A DNA stretch of 64,000 nt from JBQLZO01 sp052168315 (GTDB taxonomy: Bacteria > Planctomycetota > Phycisphaerae > Phycisphaerales > UBA1924), in NCBI GenBank assembly GCA_052168315.1, contig JBQLZO010000097.1:1-64000 (forward strand). The letters run 5' to 3'. The notes under the pieces are model-generated. The model was not told where the DNA came from. It was given only the letters and a program-made list of their open reading frames with translations, and made no database searches. Below, one piece after another: positions 37,461 to 46,704 of the stretch (position 1 is its first letter; each line of letters begins with the position of its first letter). Both the position numbers and the translations under genes were made by a program.

Positions 37461-39455
37461 TCAGTCGAGTTCGTAGTAGGTGTATCCCTCGAGCCCGCCC
37501 TCGTAGAAGCGCATGAATCGCCCGGCCTCCACGGCCGTCAGGCGCCGCTTCTGGACCGCCTTTTCCACCTCACGCCGCATGTCGCGACGGAGCTGGGTCG
37601 GGTCGATCTCGACGGACCGGAGCACATCGGCGACCGATTCGCCATAGACGATCTCATCGAAGCCGGCCTCGCCATCCTCGTTGATTGAGATGTGCACGGC
37701 GTGGGTGTCGCCGAAGAGGTTGTGCAGATCGCCCAGGATCTCCTGATAGGCCCCGATGAGGAACACGCCAAGGTAGTACCGCTCGCCGGACCGGAGGGGG
37801 TGCACGGGGAGGGTTCTCCGCTCGCCGTCGGGCGAGATGAAGCAGTCGAGCTGGCCATCGGAATCGCAGGTCAGGTCGTGCAGCACGGCGCGGCGGGTCG
37901 GCTGCTCGTTGAGCCGATGGATCGGGCAGATCGGGAACTTCTGATCGATCGCCCAGAAGTCCGGAAGCGACTGGAAGATCGAGAGGTTGCAGAAGTAGTG
38001 GTCCGCGAGCTGGTCGGGGAGGTCGGCGAGTTCCTCGGGCACATCGTCCATGCCCGGGAGGAGTGCGACGATGGCCCGCGCGATCGCCCAGTACACGCGC
38101 TCGCCGATCGCCCGGAGCGGGAGCGACACATAGCCCATCCCGAACAGGCTCATCAGCTCGTCACGGGCCTGCGTGGCGTCGTGGTACACCTCACGGATGT
38201 TCTGCCGGTTGACGGTCGTGAACGCGGTGTAGAGGTCGACCAGCGGTTGCGGGACCTCGCTCTCGTCGTTCACCTCCGCTTCGCGGATGGCCGCTTCGAG
38301 CGAGGCCGGCGGCGGAACATCGAAGGTGCTCGATCCGGTGACATCGAACACGAGCATGCTGGAGTACGAGACCATCGCCCGGCCCGACTCGGAAAGGATG
38401 TCCGGGTGGGGGACGCCCGCATCATCGCACACGGCCTTGATCCGATAGATGACATCGGCCGCGTACTCCGCGATCGTGTAATTCATCGAGGAGTCATTCG
38501 TCGATCCGGTGCCGTCGTAGTCCACGGCGAGACCGCCGCCGATGTCGAGCATTTTCATGCCCGCGCCGAGCCGCCTGAGTTCGGTGTAGATGTGGGCGAG
38601 TTCGGTCACAGCGTTCTTGAACCCGCGGATATCGAACACCTGGCTGCCGATGTGGAAGTGCAGGAGGTTCAGGCAGTCGGCCATGCCGTGGCTCTTCAGG
38701 TAGTCCAGCGCCGAGAGGATCTCGGTCATCTGGAGCCCGAACTTGGAGCGCGGGCCGGCGCTCGATCGCCACCGCCCCACTCCCTTCGAGAGCAGCTTCG
38801 CGCGGAGGCCGATGCGGGGGCGGACGCCATGGCGTTCGGCGTGGTGCACGATGAGTTCGAGCTCGGTGGCCTTCTCGACGATCGGGATGATGTTCCGCCC
38901 GAGCTTCGTCGCGAGAATGATCGCCTCGATGAACTCCGAGTCTTTGAACCCGTTGCAGACGATGGGCATATCGGGGTGGTTCGCCGTCAGGCCGAGCACG
39001 GCGAGCAATTCGGGCTTGGAGCCGGCCTCGAGCCCGAATCCATGCTTCGCACCCGCGTCGCGCACTTCTTCGACGACCAGCCGCTGCTGGTTCACCTTGA
39101 TGGGATACACGCAGGAGTACCCGCCGGCGTATCCCTCTTTCGCGATCGCATCCTTGAATGCGGCGGAGAGTTCGTTGAGCCGGGACTCGAGTATGTCGGA
39201 GAACCGGAGCAGGACCGGGGGATAGACCTCGCGGGCCTCCAGGCCCTGCATGATCTCGATCAGGTCGATCGCGGGGCCGTTCGCGCCCAAGGGGGTGACA
39301 TGCACATGCCCGTTGTCGCCGGCGCGGAAGTAGCCCCGTGGCCAGGCGTTGAGCCCGTAGAGCTCGATCGACCGTTCGAGCGACCACTCGTTGGCGTGAG
39401 CTGGATTGTGAGCGGTCGGCGGAGTGAGCGGCGGGCGCGTCGGCGTGCTCGTCAT
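37461..39455 (-). CDS. speA: Biosynthetic arginine decarboxylase
   Basis: SpeA turns arginine into agmatine, the first step of a putrescine route, in the cytoplasm with PLP. The start at 39455 (MTSTPTRPPL) gives 664 residues, the usual size; the frame up to 39572 is Arg-rich shadow. Fold-III landmarks are present: the PLP lysine in YPIKVNQQ (K120), LLHFHIGSQ, LDIGGGLAVDYDG, SGRAMV, and near residue 527 a TCDSDGQLDCF segment with the active-site Cys of the partner subunit. It lies 146 bases after ftsH on the same strand. Confidence 0.96.
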   Translation of the reverse strand: MTSTPTRPPLTPPTAHNPAHANEWSLERSIELYGLNAWPRGYFRAGDNGHVHVTPLGANGPAIDLIEIMQGLEAREVYPPVLLRFSDILESRLNELSAAFKDAIAKEGYAGGYSCVYPIKVNQQRLVVEEVRDAGAKHGFGLEAGSKPELLAVLGLTANHPDMPIVCNGFKDSEFIEAIILATKLGRNIIPIVEKATELELIVHHAERHGVRPRIGLRAKLLSKGVGRWRSSAGPRSKFGLQMTEILSALDYLKSHGMADCLNLLHFHIGSQVFDIRGFKNAVTELAHIYTELRRLGAGMKMLDIGGGLAVDYDGTGSTNDSSMNYTIAEYAADVIYRIKAVCDDAGVPHPDILSESGRAMVSYSSMLVFDVTGSSTFDVPPPASLEAAIREAEVNDESEVPQPLVDLYTAFTTVNRQNIREVYHDATQARDELMSLFGMGYVSLPLRAIGERVYWAIARAIVALLPGMDDVPEELADLPDQLADHYFCNLSIFQSLPDFWAIDQKFPICPIHRLNEQPTRRAVLHDLTCDSDGQLDCFISPDGERRTLPVHPLRSGERYYLGVFLIGAYQEILGDLHNLFGDTHAVHISINEDGEAGFDEIVYGESVADVLRSVEIDPTQLRRDMRREVEKAVQKRRLTAVEAGRFMRFYEGGLEGYTYYELD

Positions 39456-39601
39456 GTCGTGGTGGCCCCTGTCTGGTCTGCGAACCGGCGTTCTTCTGCG
39501 GCGATCGGCGTCCCTCCCCGCCAGTGGGGACGATAGGCGTCCACCGCGCGGACCACGGGCGCACCCCCCCACCGCCCTGATGTGATTCGAAGATTCCGGG
39601 A

Positions 39602-41692
39602 TCAGGCCGGGGAGGGCATGGCGCCGGGGGCGAGCCCGTCGTTCTCGTCAGCGGGATCGGACGCCCTCGGCGGACGGGCGGGCGCATCGGACTTGGCCGC
39701 CTCGGCCTCGAGCAATTCGCGCACCGTCGGCTTGGTCAGCCGCTGCCCGCGCATGAGGCGTTCGACCTCGTCGCGCGTCAGCGACTCGTGCTTCAGGAGC
39801 GCCTCGGCCACGGCGACGACCTTGTCCCAGTTCTCGCTGAGCATCCGTTGGGCATCCTCGAACGCCTCGGTAGAGAACCGGCGGATCTCCTCGTCGATGA
39901 TGGCCGCGGTCGCGTCTGAGTAGTCCCGTTCGGCGAGCATGATCTCGCGCGAGTCGACGCCAGCGTACCGGACGAACCCGAGCCGGTCGGACATGCCCCA
40001 TTCGAGCACCATGGCCCGGGCGAGTTGGGTGAGCTGCGTGATGTCCATGGCGGCGCCAGAGGAGACATCGCCGGTCTTGCGTTCCTCGGCGATCCGCCCG
40101 CCGCAGACCACCCGCATCGTCGCGCGGAGCCACTTCGCGCCGTACCCATACCGGTCCTTCTCGGGGAGGGAGAAGGTCGCTCCCAGCGACTGTCCACGGG
40201 GGATGATCGTCACCTTGTGGAGCGGGTCGGCATCGGGGAGGAGGGCCTGGAGCACCGCGTGTCCGGCCTCGTGGTACGCGGTGGCGACGCGTTCTTTTTC
40301 TTCGATGACACGGGAGCGGCGCGAGCGGCCGTAGCGGACCTTGTCGCGGGCCTCTTCGAGGTCGGCGTGCTCGATGAAGTCCTTGTCGTGGAGCGTCGCG
40401 GAGATCGCGGCCTCGTTGATGATCGCCGCGAGTTCGGCGCCGGAGAACATGGGGGTGCCGCGGGCGATCTTCTCCAGATCGACATCCGGGCCGGACTTCA
40501 CCTTCTTCATGTGGACCGACAGGATCTCGAGCCGGCCCTTGATGTCGGGAAGGGGGACCTCGATCTGCCGGTCGAAGCGGCCGGGGCGGGTGAGGGCCGG
40601 GTCGAGGACATCAGGACGGTTCGTCGCCGCGATCACGATGACCTGATCGGACGATTCGAAACCGTCCATCTCGACGAGGATGGCGTTGAGGGTCTGCTCG
40701 CGCTCGTCGTGCCCTCCTGATGAGAAGCCGCTGCCGCGCTTGCGGCCCACGGCGTCGATCTCATCGAGGAAGATGATGCACGGCGACTGGTCCTTGGCCT
40801 GCTTGAACAAATCGCGCACGCGGGAGGCGCCGACGCCCACAAACATCTCGACGAAGTCCGAGCCGGAGATGGTGAAGAACGGCACCTCGGCCTCGCCCGC
40901 GATCGCCTTGGCGAGCAGCGTCTTGCCGCAGCCCGGCTGTCCGGTGAGCAGCACGCCGCGCGGGATCCGACCGCCGAGCCGCATGAACTTGCGGGGGTTC
41001 TTGAGGAACTCGACGATCTCGTGGACTTCTTCCTTGGCCTCTTCGACCCCGGCGACATCGGTGAAGCGCACATTCGTCTGCTCTTTGACGAGCACGCGGT
41101 GGCGTGACTTGCCGAAGTTGCCCAGCATGCCTCCAGCGCCGCCCGCTCCTCTCATCGCGCGGGAGATGAAGAAGAAAATCAGCAGGAAGAACGCGAGGAA
41201 GAGGATGAACGGGGAAAAGAGGATGGTCTGCCATATGGGCGGATTTGGCTGGTTCAGGTAGTCGCCGCCGGTGAGTTCATCGAGTTCACGGGTCCGCAGT
41301 TCCACCTGCTGTGGTGCCATCGCCACTTCGATCGGTCGGGCATCGGTGCCGTCGGTTCGTTCCGCGGTGATCGCGCCCTGACGGAGCACGATGTTCTGGA
41401 TGTGGCGCTCGGCATGGAGCGAGCGGAACTCGGCCCAGGTGAGTTTCTCGCGGCCCGGTTCCATCGCCTGGAAGAGCAGGAGGGCGACGAGCAGGAAAGC
41501 GAGGATCGCGAGCCAGCCGAATGGGCCTCGGCTCGGACGGGCCGTCGTCTGCCCGGGCGATCCGGGCGGCGTTCCCTTGCCGGCACCACCGGGGGGCCAG
41601 GGTGGACCGCCGCCGGAGCGTCCCGGACGGCCGTCCGATCCCTGTTCGGGTCCGGATGCGTTCCCCTGGTTCGGTTTTGGATCGTGCGTCAT
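39602..41692 (-). CDS. ftsH: ATP-dependent zinc metalloprotease FtsH
   Basis: FtsH degrades membrane and regulatory proteins at the inner membrane. The start at 41692 (MTHDPKP) gives 696 residues, with a Gly/Pro-rich N-terminal extension of about 55 before the first membrane helix (59-76), a periplasmic domain, and a second helix (157-178). The AAA module has Walker A GQPGCGKT (251-258, where most members have GPPGTGKT), Walker [32 protein letters not shown], and the zinc motif HEAGH (474-478). The C-terminus ends in an acidic tail. It appears complete and active. Confidence 0.97.
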   Translation of the reverse strand: MTHDPKPNQGNASGPEQGSDGRPGRSGGGPPWPPGGAGKGTPPGSPGQTTARPSRGPFGWLAILAFLLVALLLFQAMEPGREKLTWAEFRSLHAERHIQNIVLRQGAITAERTDGTDARPIEVAMAPQQVELRTRELDELTGGDYLNQPNPPIWQTILFSPFILFLAFFLLIFFFISRAMRGAGGAGGMLGNFGKSRHRVLVKEQTNVRFTDVAGVEEAKEEVHEIVEFLKNPRKFMRLGGRIPRGVLLTGQPGCGKTLLAKAIAGEAEVPFFTISGSDFVEMFVGVGASRVRDLFKQAKDQSPCIIFLDEIDAVGRKRGSGFSSGGHDEREQTLNAILVEMDGFESSDQVIVIAATNRPDVLDPALTRPGRFDRQIEVPLPDIKGRLEILSVHMKKVKSGPDVDLEKIARGTPMFSGAELAAIINEAAISATLHDKDFIEHADLEEARDKVRYGRSRRSRVIEEKERVATAYHEAGHAVLQALLPDADPLHKVTIIPRGQSLGATFSLPEKDRYGYGAKWLRATMRVVCGGRIAEERKTGDVSSGAAMDITQLTQLARAMVLEWGMSDRLGFVRYAGVDSREIMLAERDYSDATAAIIDEEIRRFSTEAFEDAQRMLSENWDKVVAVAEALLKHESLTRDEVERLMRGQRLTKPTVRELLEAEAAKSDAPARPPRASDPADENDGLAPGAMPSPA

Positions 41693-42026
41693 GCTCGGTG
41701 TGTACGGATCCGTCGGATCAACTCCCGCGGATGCGGGAAATATTCGAGTCGCCCGGGCTTGCGGCGTCCCCGGATCGTCGGCAGATCGACCGACGGGCTG
41801 CAACGATAGGCCCCGAGAACCCCTGCCGTGCTGGAGCTTGATTAGGGGAAGGGGCGTGCTGACCCCAGCGGGACGCCCTGTCCGAGGTGGGCGGGCTCGG
41901 TCGCACAGGGGGTGATTCGAGTTTCCAACGAACGAGCCCCGCGCGATGGACGCGGGGCTCGCGGAGAGAGAAAGGCACACCGCACGCCGCGGGGGATGCC
42001 CCGCAGCGCGCCAACTTCAGGGTCGA
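41693..42026. other. Intergenic region upstream of ftsH
   Basis: No gene or RNA is apparent. It should hold the ftsH promoter (reading left), which I could not place with confidence. It contains the strong hairpin listed separately at 41933-41961. Confidence 0.5.
41933..41961 (-). terminator. Long GC-rich hairpin after the tail-anchored coiled-coil gene
   Basis: CGAGCCCCGCG pairs perfectly with CGCGGGGCTCG over 11 bp with a 7-base loop. It lies 65 bases past the stop at 42027. Only short U's follow in the reading direction. Confidence 0.55.
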
Positions 42027-42983
42027 TCAGATTCGCCCGGTGACAAGCAGGACCGCGAGAATCCCGACGCCGATCGCGACGAGTCCGACGACGCCGCACA
42101 TCGCGAGCCCCACGGCCGACCAGCGCTTGGAGTCGGCCAGCAGCTTCATCAGTTCCTCTTCGCGCCGGGCCGACCGGGTGGCCAGTTCTTCCATTGCCTG
42201 CGAGGACCGTCGGGCGTCCTTGTTCGCATCCGAGATGGTCTCACGGAATGAGGCCATCGTCCGGTTGAGGCTGAGCTGCCCCTCGGCGCCCTCGTGCATG
42301 GTCTCGGAGATCTGGCCCAGCACCGATTCGATGCGCTTCGTGCGTGCATCCTCGGACTGATCGGCATCGCGGAGTGCTGAGAGCAACTCCGCGTGGAGCT
42401 CGGACGCGTGCGCGTTTATGGCCCCGGGCATCTGGGCGAGGGCCTCGAGACGTGGCAGCGCTGCCTCTACCTGCCCGGCCAGGCGCATCATCCGATCGCC
42501 ACGGGCCTGCTCGCGGTCGAGATGCGTGTTGACCTTCCGGACGAGATGCAGAACCTCGCGGTAGTTGCGATGCAATTCTTCGAAGAGTTCCTGCTTGGTC
42601 CGCGGTGGATTCACCAGTTCTCCCTGTGCGTTGCGAGGGAGATTGGGATCGATGGGGCGCGGCTGGGACGGCAACGGCATCCCCGGTCGCGCGATATGGC
42701 GTGGCTCGCCGGATCGAGGCTGATCGGGTGCGCGCCCCGCACCCGTGTGCTGCGGTTGGGGCGGCGTCCGCGTGCCGGCGTGGATGGGAGTGCCCCCCTC
42801 TTTGACCCACCCGGGCGGGTTGGACGCGCCTGCGGGCACGGGCACGCCCGTTCGCGCGACCGGGCGCGCTGCGACCGCATGCTCCGCGGCGTGGCGCCTT
42901 CCGGCGGCCGGCGCACCGGCCTCGCCCTGGGGATCTCCCGGCTTGCTGCCGAAGACCTTCGAGAAGTTCGACCAGAAACCCAT
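42027..42983 (-). CDS. Tail-anchored coiled-coil protein of unknown function
   Basis: The start at 42983 (MGFWSNFSKVFGSKPG) gives 318 residues. The first 130 are Pro/Ala/Gly rich and probably disordered. A long coiled coil follows (about 140-290, ELHRNYREVLHLVRKV to EELMKLLADSKRW). One membrane helix ends the chain (AMCGVVGLVAIGVGILAVLLV), so it is tail-anchored with the coiled coil in the cytoplasm. The family is not recognised. A promoter-like pair lies about 225 bases upstream at 43207-43234. Confidence 0.65.
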   Translation of the reverse strand: MGFWSNFSKVFGSKPGDPQGEAGAPAAGRRHAAEHAVAARPVARTGVPVPAGASNPPGWVKEGGTPIHAGTRTPPQPQHTGAGRAPDQPRSGEPRHIARPGMPLPSQPRPIDPNLPRNAQGELVNPPRTKQELFEELHRNYREVLHLVRKVNTHLDREQARGDRMMRLAGQVEAALPRLEALAQMPGAINAHASELHAELLSALRDADQSEDARTKRIESVLGQISETMHEGAEGQLSLNRTMASFRETISDANKDARRSSQAMEELATRSARREEELMKLLADSKRWSAVGLAMCGVVGLVAIGVGILAVLLVTGRI

Positions 42984-43443
42984 CGGTGTGTCCTTTCTGC
43001 TCTCTCTCGGTGGGGATCCGCGCCGCGGGAATCGGCGAAACCGATCGGGCTGGATCCACTTCATCGGGGCCTTGCCTCCGAGTGTCGCCCGGGCGGTGGG
43101 AGTCGTGGATCCCCGCTCTCAGGGTCGGCACGATGGTGCCAAACCCTGCAACCGCGCTTGGATGCGCGTTGGCAAGTGGGTTCCGCGGGTCATCGCCCGA
43201 TGGGGCAGTATACAGCCTGTGTGGTTTAGGTCACGACCAATCCACGAGATATGGGGTGGACTTCACATTGGTGGGGCGGCATTCGCATGCGATGGGGCCG
43301 GGTCGAGCGAGGCGCTCGAAACCGAGCGCCGCGGGTCCGGCCACACGCGAAGGGGGCGCTGTTGGCACGCGGTTCGCGGCGGCCCATGGGCCCCGGGGGC
43401 GTAGTCTCGGGCGCGCACCGTTCCACATGCATTGGAGTGACAC
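42984..43443. other. Divergent intergenic region
   Basis: These 460 bases separate two divergent genes and contain no gene I can support. The AT-rich patch around 43200-43260 holds the promoter-like pair listed below. A GGAG ribosome-binding site for the right-hand gene lies at about 43434. Confidence 0.5.
43207..43234 (-). promoter_or_regulatory. Sigma-70-like promoter for the coiled-coil gene
   Basis: On the minus strand GTGACC (-35, 43234-43229; four of six matches) and TATACT (-10, 43212-43207; five of six) are 16 bases apart. It would give a leader of about 220 bases before the start at 42983. Confidence 0.4.
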
Positions 43444-43932
43444 ATGAACATCTCAACCGACATCGGCGCGGCGTCGAACGGCGTGTATCAGCCGCGCATT
43501 CGTCAGACGGGGCTTCAAGGCCCGGAGGCGCACAAGTCTCGGGCCGAGACGCCGATCCCGCGGGGACAGGACCGCGTGCAGTTCTCGCAAATGGCCGCGG
43601 AAGCGGCACGCCATGAGCGGCCTGCGATCAAGTCGCCCGGCTCCTCTCCGCCCGTTCTGTCGTCATCTGGCACCACAACGCGCCCGGAGAGTGACTCGTT
43701 CGGGCCCTCTCCCAGCAAGGGCGCACCCAGCGCCTCGCAGAGCAACGACGCGCCGGCGTCCTACACCCAGACGGATCTGGATGCGCTGCTCTCGCTGTTC
43801 GGGCAGTCGTATGACCTGGCCGATCCGGAGGGAGCGGATCCGCAGGTTGTGCAGTACGACCTGAATGGCGATGGGATCATCAACTCCGACGACCTCGGCG
43901 AGATGCTCGGACTGTTCTCCTCGCCGGAGTGA
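43444..43932 (+). CDS. Small protein with one dockerin-like calcium loop
   Basis: The ATG at 43444 has GGAG seven bases upstream. The 162-residue product is mostly Ser/Pro-rich and disordered for its first 105 residues, with a conserved-looking RGQDRVQFSQMAAEAA segment that recalls the helix start of FlgM-like proteins. Its last 55 residues form a helix pair around a calcium-loop motif DLNGDGIINSDDL, as in one half of a dockerin or EF-hand. No signal peptide is evident, which is odd for a dockerin-like domain. A perfect 28-bp palindrome 33 bases downstream is a probable shared terminator. Confidence 0.65.
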   Translation: MNISTDIGAASNGVYQPRIRQTGLQGPEAHKSRAETPIPRGQDRVQFSQMAAEAARHERPAIKSPGSSPPVLSSSGTTTRPESDSFGPSPSKGAPSASQSNDAPASYTQTDLDALLSLFGQSYDLADPEGADPQVVQYDLNGDGIINSDDLGEMLGLFSSPE

Positions 43933-43965
43933 CCCCCGTTCCAGCACGGACATTCGACGAAGCGT

Positions 43966-43993
43966 AGCGGCACGCCCGATCGGGCGTGCCGCT
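43966..43993. terminator. Perfect 28-bp palindrome between convergent genes
   Basis: AGCGGCACGCCCGA is followed directly by its reverse complement. It lies between the stop at 43932 (+) and the stop at 44033 (-), so it can serve both. No U-tract flanks it on either side. Confidence 0.6.
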
Positions 43994-44032
43994 GTGATTC
44001 CATGCCCTGGCTGGAGAACTTCGGATGCGGCG

Positions 44033-45064
44033 TCAGTCGATGGTCTGCACGCCATCGGTCGAGCCGAGGAACGCATTGATCCCGCCCGAATATGCCTCGC
44101 TGTTCGGATTGATCGCATCGACGCCGAAGACGATGTTGTGCGGTTCAAGCTTGCCGGGGATCCAGACGACGGAGCCGTCGGTGTACGCCCAGTTTCCACC
44201 CTTTTCGCCGTGATTGTCCTGGGCGGCGTAGCCCTTGAGTTCGTTCGTGGGCGCATCCTTGCGGAGCGTTCCCCACCAGTTCGCCGTGCCGCCAAGGAGC
44301 CCGACGGGGATGCTCCCGTTGTTTCCGAAGTCGTCGTGGTTGGACTCATCGCCGATGAATCCGAGGCGCGGGCCGTCGATGGTGCGGACTCCGGCGATGA
44401 ACATGTATGACATGTTGAACCAGATGACATCGTCTTTGCCGCGGATCTTCCTGGGGATGACGGCTGGCGTGAAATTCGTCCCGCTCTCGCCGCCGTCGAG
44501 CTGGTCCGCCGGTGACTGGAGCACCTGGTAATCGGCCGGGCCTTCCATGTAGTCATCCATGAGCGCGCGGTTGTCCTGAACCGGGGTCAGGCTCGAGGGG
44601 AGCTGCCATGCCGAGCCGTTCCACTTGACATAGCTCCCGCCAGCGAATCGCCTGATGGCGGGGTTGGGGAGTGTGCCCTCGGCCTGATAGTTCACGCCCT
44701 GCCGGAGATTGAAGAGCCCGGCGAATCCGCCGTAGGACTCCTGCCCGGATCCCTCGGTGCCGTACACCTTGGTGCGATACTGGTTCGTCTGGAACGCGCC
44801 GCCGCCGCCGAGCGGCTGCATGACCGGGAACCACTGGTCGTTGTCCTGCGAGTAATAGGTCATCACCGCTGTAAGCTGCCGGAGATTGCTGAGCGAAGCG
44901 GCCCGCTGCGCGGCCGATCGCGCGGCCGAGAGCGCGGGGAGCAGGATCCCAATGAGCAGCGCGATGATCGCGACAACGACGAGAAGCTCGATGAGCGTGA
45001 AGCCGCGAGCGCTGGTCGGGGCGGCGAAGTTCGACGCTTGAGAGGCGTGCTTGCGAGCGTTCAT
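44033..45064 (-). CDS. Prepilin-like protein with N-terminal methylation motif and H-X(n)-DG tail
   Basis: The ATG at 45064 (MNARKHAS) gives 343 residues; a GTG two codons earlier is possible. After a 20-residue leader comes the type IV pilin/pseudopilin signature [19 protein letters not shown], with cleavage expected after RG, and an amphipathic helix. The globular domain ends with a [15 protein letters not shown] motif, the H-X(n)-DG signature of the large planctomycetal prepilin-like family. These proteins are exported and their role is unclear. The gene is divergent from a LacI-type regulator and has a matching operator over its likely transcription start. Confidence 0.88.
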   Translation of the reverse strand: MNARKHASQASNFAAPTSARGFTLIELLVVVAIIALLIGILLPALSAARSAAQRAASLSNLRQLTAVMTYYSQDNDQWFPVMQPLGGGGAFQTNQYRTKVYGTEGSGQESYGGFAGLFNLRQGVNYQAEGTLPNPAIRRFAGGSYVKWNGSAWQLPSSLTPVQDNRALMDDYMEGPADYQVLQSPADQLDGGESGTNFTPAVIPRKIRGKDDVIWFNMSYMFIAGVRTIDGPRLGFIGDESNHDDFGNNGSIPVGLLGGTANWWGTLRKDAPTNELKGYAAQDNHGEKGGNWAYTDGSVVWIPGKLEPHNIVFGVDAINPNSEAYSGGINAFLGSTDGVQTID

Positions 45065-45180
45065 GGTCACAACTCCGTTCGTGCCGAGGTGCCATCGGCG
45101 GTTCGTGGGGTGGGCGTGCGGTGCTCTCGTCGCGTGGTGCGGAGGAGGATTCGGACCTCGCGGTGCGGGTCGTGGGATTT

Positions 45181-45196
45181 AGTAAAATGCTTTACC
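45181..45196. promoter_or_regulatory. LacI-type operator, copy 1
   Basis: AGTAAAATGCTTTACC is a near-palindrome with half-site GGTAAA/TTTACC. It sits at about +4 to +19 of the predicted promoter for the prepilin-like gene. It shares 19 identical bases (GTAAAATGCTTTACCTGCT) with copy 2. Confidence 0.75.
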
Positions 45197-45206
45197 TGCT
45201 CCACCT

Positions 45207-45234
45207 ACTGTACGCCGGGATTGCGGCGACGCAA
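45207..45234 (-). promoter_or_regulatory. Promoter for the prepilin-like gene
   Basis: On the minus strand TTGCGT (45234-45229) and TACAGT (45212-45207) are 16 bases apart. Transcription would start near 45200, directly next to operator copy 1. Confidence 0.4.
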
Positions 45235-45364
45235 GTCTGCACTTCACAGAATCGACACAGTTTTCGGATCTGGCTTACCGGCTGAAATCGTTGATTTGCA
45301 ATGGTTTACGGCCCGGAACGCCCCCCGGATCCGGTTACTGCGCCGGCATTCCTGAGCCGAGCGG

Positions 45365-45392
45365 TTGGCAGGGATTGGATCCGAGGTAAAAT
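45365..45392 (+). promoter_or_regulatory. Promoter for the lacI-type regulator
   Basis: TTGGCA (45365-45370, five of six to consensus), a 16-base spacer and TAAAAT (45387-45392, five of six). The -10 box lies inside operator copy 2, which predicts autorepression. Confidence 0.6.
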
Positions 45393-45400
45393 GCTTTACC
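45385..45400. promoter_or_regulatory. LacI-type operator, copy 2
   Basis: GGTAAAATGCTTTACC has perfect 6-base arms GGTAAA/TTTACC around ATGC. It overlaps the -10 of the regulator's own promoter and is 204 bases from copy 1, in the same orientation. Confidence 0.78.
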
Positions 45401-45489
45401 TGCTGGCCTCTTCCGGAACCCTGATGGGGACTTCCCTTACGCCCCACGCTGAGCGACTTGACCCCGGGCGGTCGCCCCAGAAAGCCCTC

Positions 45490-46557
45490 ATGAACAAACG
45501 ACGCGTCAGCATCCGCGATGTCGCCAATGCCTCCGGGGTTTCCCTGACGACGGTCTCGCTGGTGCTGAACAAGAACGATGCGCGAATCTCCGAGCCGACC
45601 CGGCAGCGGGTGCTCCAAGCGATGGACAAACTCGGATACACGCCTTCCCGTTTGGCCCGCGGGCTCCCAACGCGGCGTGCCAACACGATCGCGATTCTTG
45701 TTCCAGCGCTGCAGAACGCGTTCGCTGACGCGTACTTCGGGGAGATCATCTCCGGGATCTACGAGACCGCGGCCGAGCGCGGTTATCGGGTCTTGCTTGA
45801 GGTCGCTCGACGGGAGTTCATCCGGAGGAAGTCTTACGAGGTGCTTCTTGAGGATTGCTCGGTAGACGGGATCCTGTTCATCGGGTCGACCGAGGAGCAC
45901 CGGTTCCTCGCGGAGTTCGATGGGACCGGCAAGCCGCTGATGGTGGTGAACAACTGGTTCGAGCAGTGGACGCTCAACCATGTGGTCTGCGACTACGAGC
46001 AGGCGGGCCTGCTGGCGGCAGACCACCTGGCGGACCTCGGGCACACACGGATCGGGCACATCTCCGGCCCGTCGAATGTCGTTCGCACCTCTCGTGCGCT
46101 GACCGACTCGTTCCTGAACCGGCTGAACGACCGGGGAATCCGGCTCCCATCGGACATGATCGCGGATGGCGAGTTTCTGGTCGAGACTGGCATGCTCGCG
46201 GCCCGGGAACTGCTCCGGCGCGATCCGGATCTCACGGCGATCTTCGCGGGCAACGACAAGATGGCGATCGGTGCGATGCGGGCGCTGCGTGATGCGGGAC
46301 GCGTGCCCGGGCAGGATGTGGCCGTGCTCGGGTGTGACGACATCGCCCAGGCGGCGCTTGTCGATCCTCCTCTCTCGACGATCCGCCTGAACTTCACGGA
46401 GGTCGGTTCGCGAGCGTGCGACCGTTTGCTCGATCTTGTGGAAGGACGGATCGAGATCCGGGAAGATGGGCGGGCGGTGCCGATCGCCGAGCGGATGCCC
46501 GTCCACCTGATCGACCGTGACTCGTGCCGTCGCGCGATCGGAACTTCGGTGTCCTGA
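45490..46557 (+). CDS. LacI-family transcriptional regulator
   Basis: The start at 45490 (MNKRRVSIRD) gives 355 residues. The helix-turn-helix reads SIRDVANASGVSLTTVSLVLN, followed by the hinge LGYTPSRLARGL and a periplasmic-binding-protein-like sensor domain (NTIAILVP, DCSVDGILFIGS, AADHLADLGHTRIGHISGP, AIFAGNDKMAIGAMRAL, CDDIAQAALVDPPLSTI). Such proteins usually bind a sugar. Two identical GGTAAA-type operators sit in the divergent region, one over its own -10. The GH13 gene downstream makes an alpha-glucan or maltose-type inducer plausible, but that is inferred. Confidence 0.93.
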   Translation: MNKRRVSIRDVANASGVSLTTVSLVLNKNDARISEPTRQRVLQAMDKLGYTPSRLARGLPTRRANTIAILVPALQNAFADAYFGEIISGIYETAAERGYRVLLEVARREFIRRKSYEVLLEDCSVDGILFIGSTEEHRFLAEFDGTGKPLMVVNNWFEQWTLNHVVCDYEQAGLLAADHLADLGHTRIGHISGPSNVVRTSRALTDSFLNRLNDRGIRLPSDMIADGEFLVETGMLAARELLRRDPDLTAIFAGNDKMAIGAMRALRDAGRVPGQDVAVLGCDDIAQAALVDPPLSTIRLNFTEVGSRACDRLLDLVEGRIEIREDGRAVPIAERMPVHLIDRDSCRRAIGTSVS

Positions 46558-46704
46558 TCGCCAGCGCGAGCTGTTGGTCGGCGAAGGGATCGACCGGATG
46601 GGGATCGGTGCATCCGATGTTGGCTGCATGGAGAAGTGCGCTCTGGTGGCAGCGCGGCGGATTCGGCCGTATCAATCGCAGAGATCCACGAAAGGAATGA
46701 CACG

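Larger units (their letters stand above)
45065..45489. other. Divergent control region of the prepilin-like and lacI-type genes
   Basis: These 425 bases contain two promoters and two copies of one operator, listed separately. No further gene was seen. Confidence 0.7.

Noticed and set aside
41905..41930. T-loop-like sequence suggesting a tRNA
   Set aside because: No acceptor, D or anticodon stems can be formed around it.
46558..46704. Third LacI-type operator in front of the amylase
   Set aside because: No GGTAAA...TTTACC pair is present in this gap.
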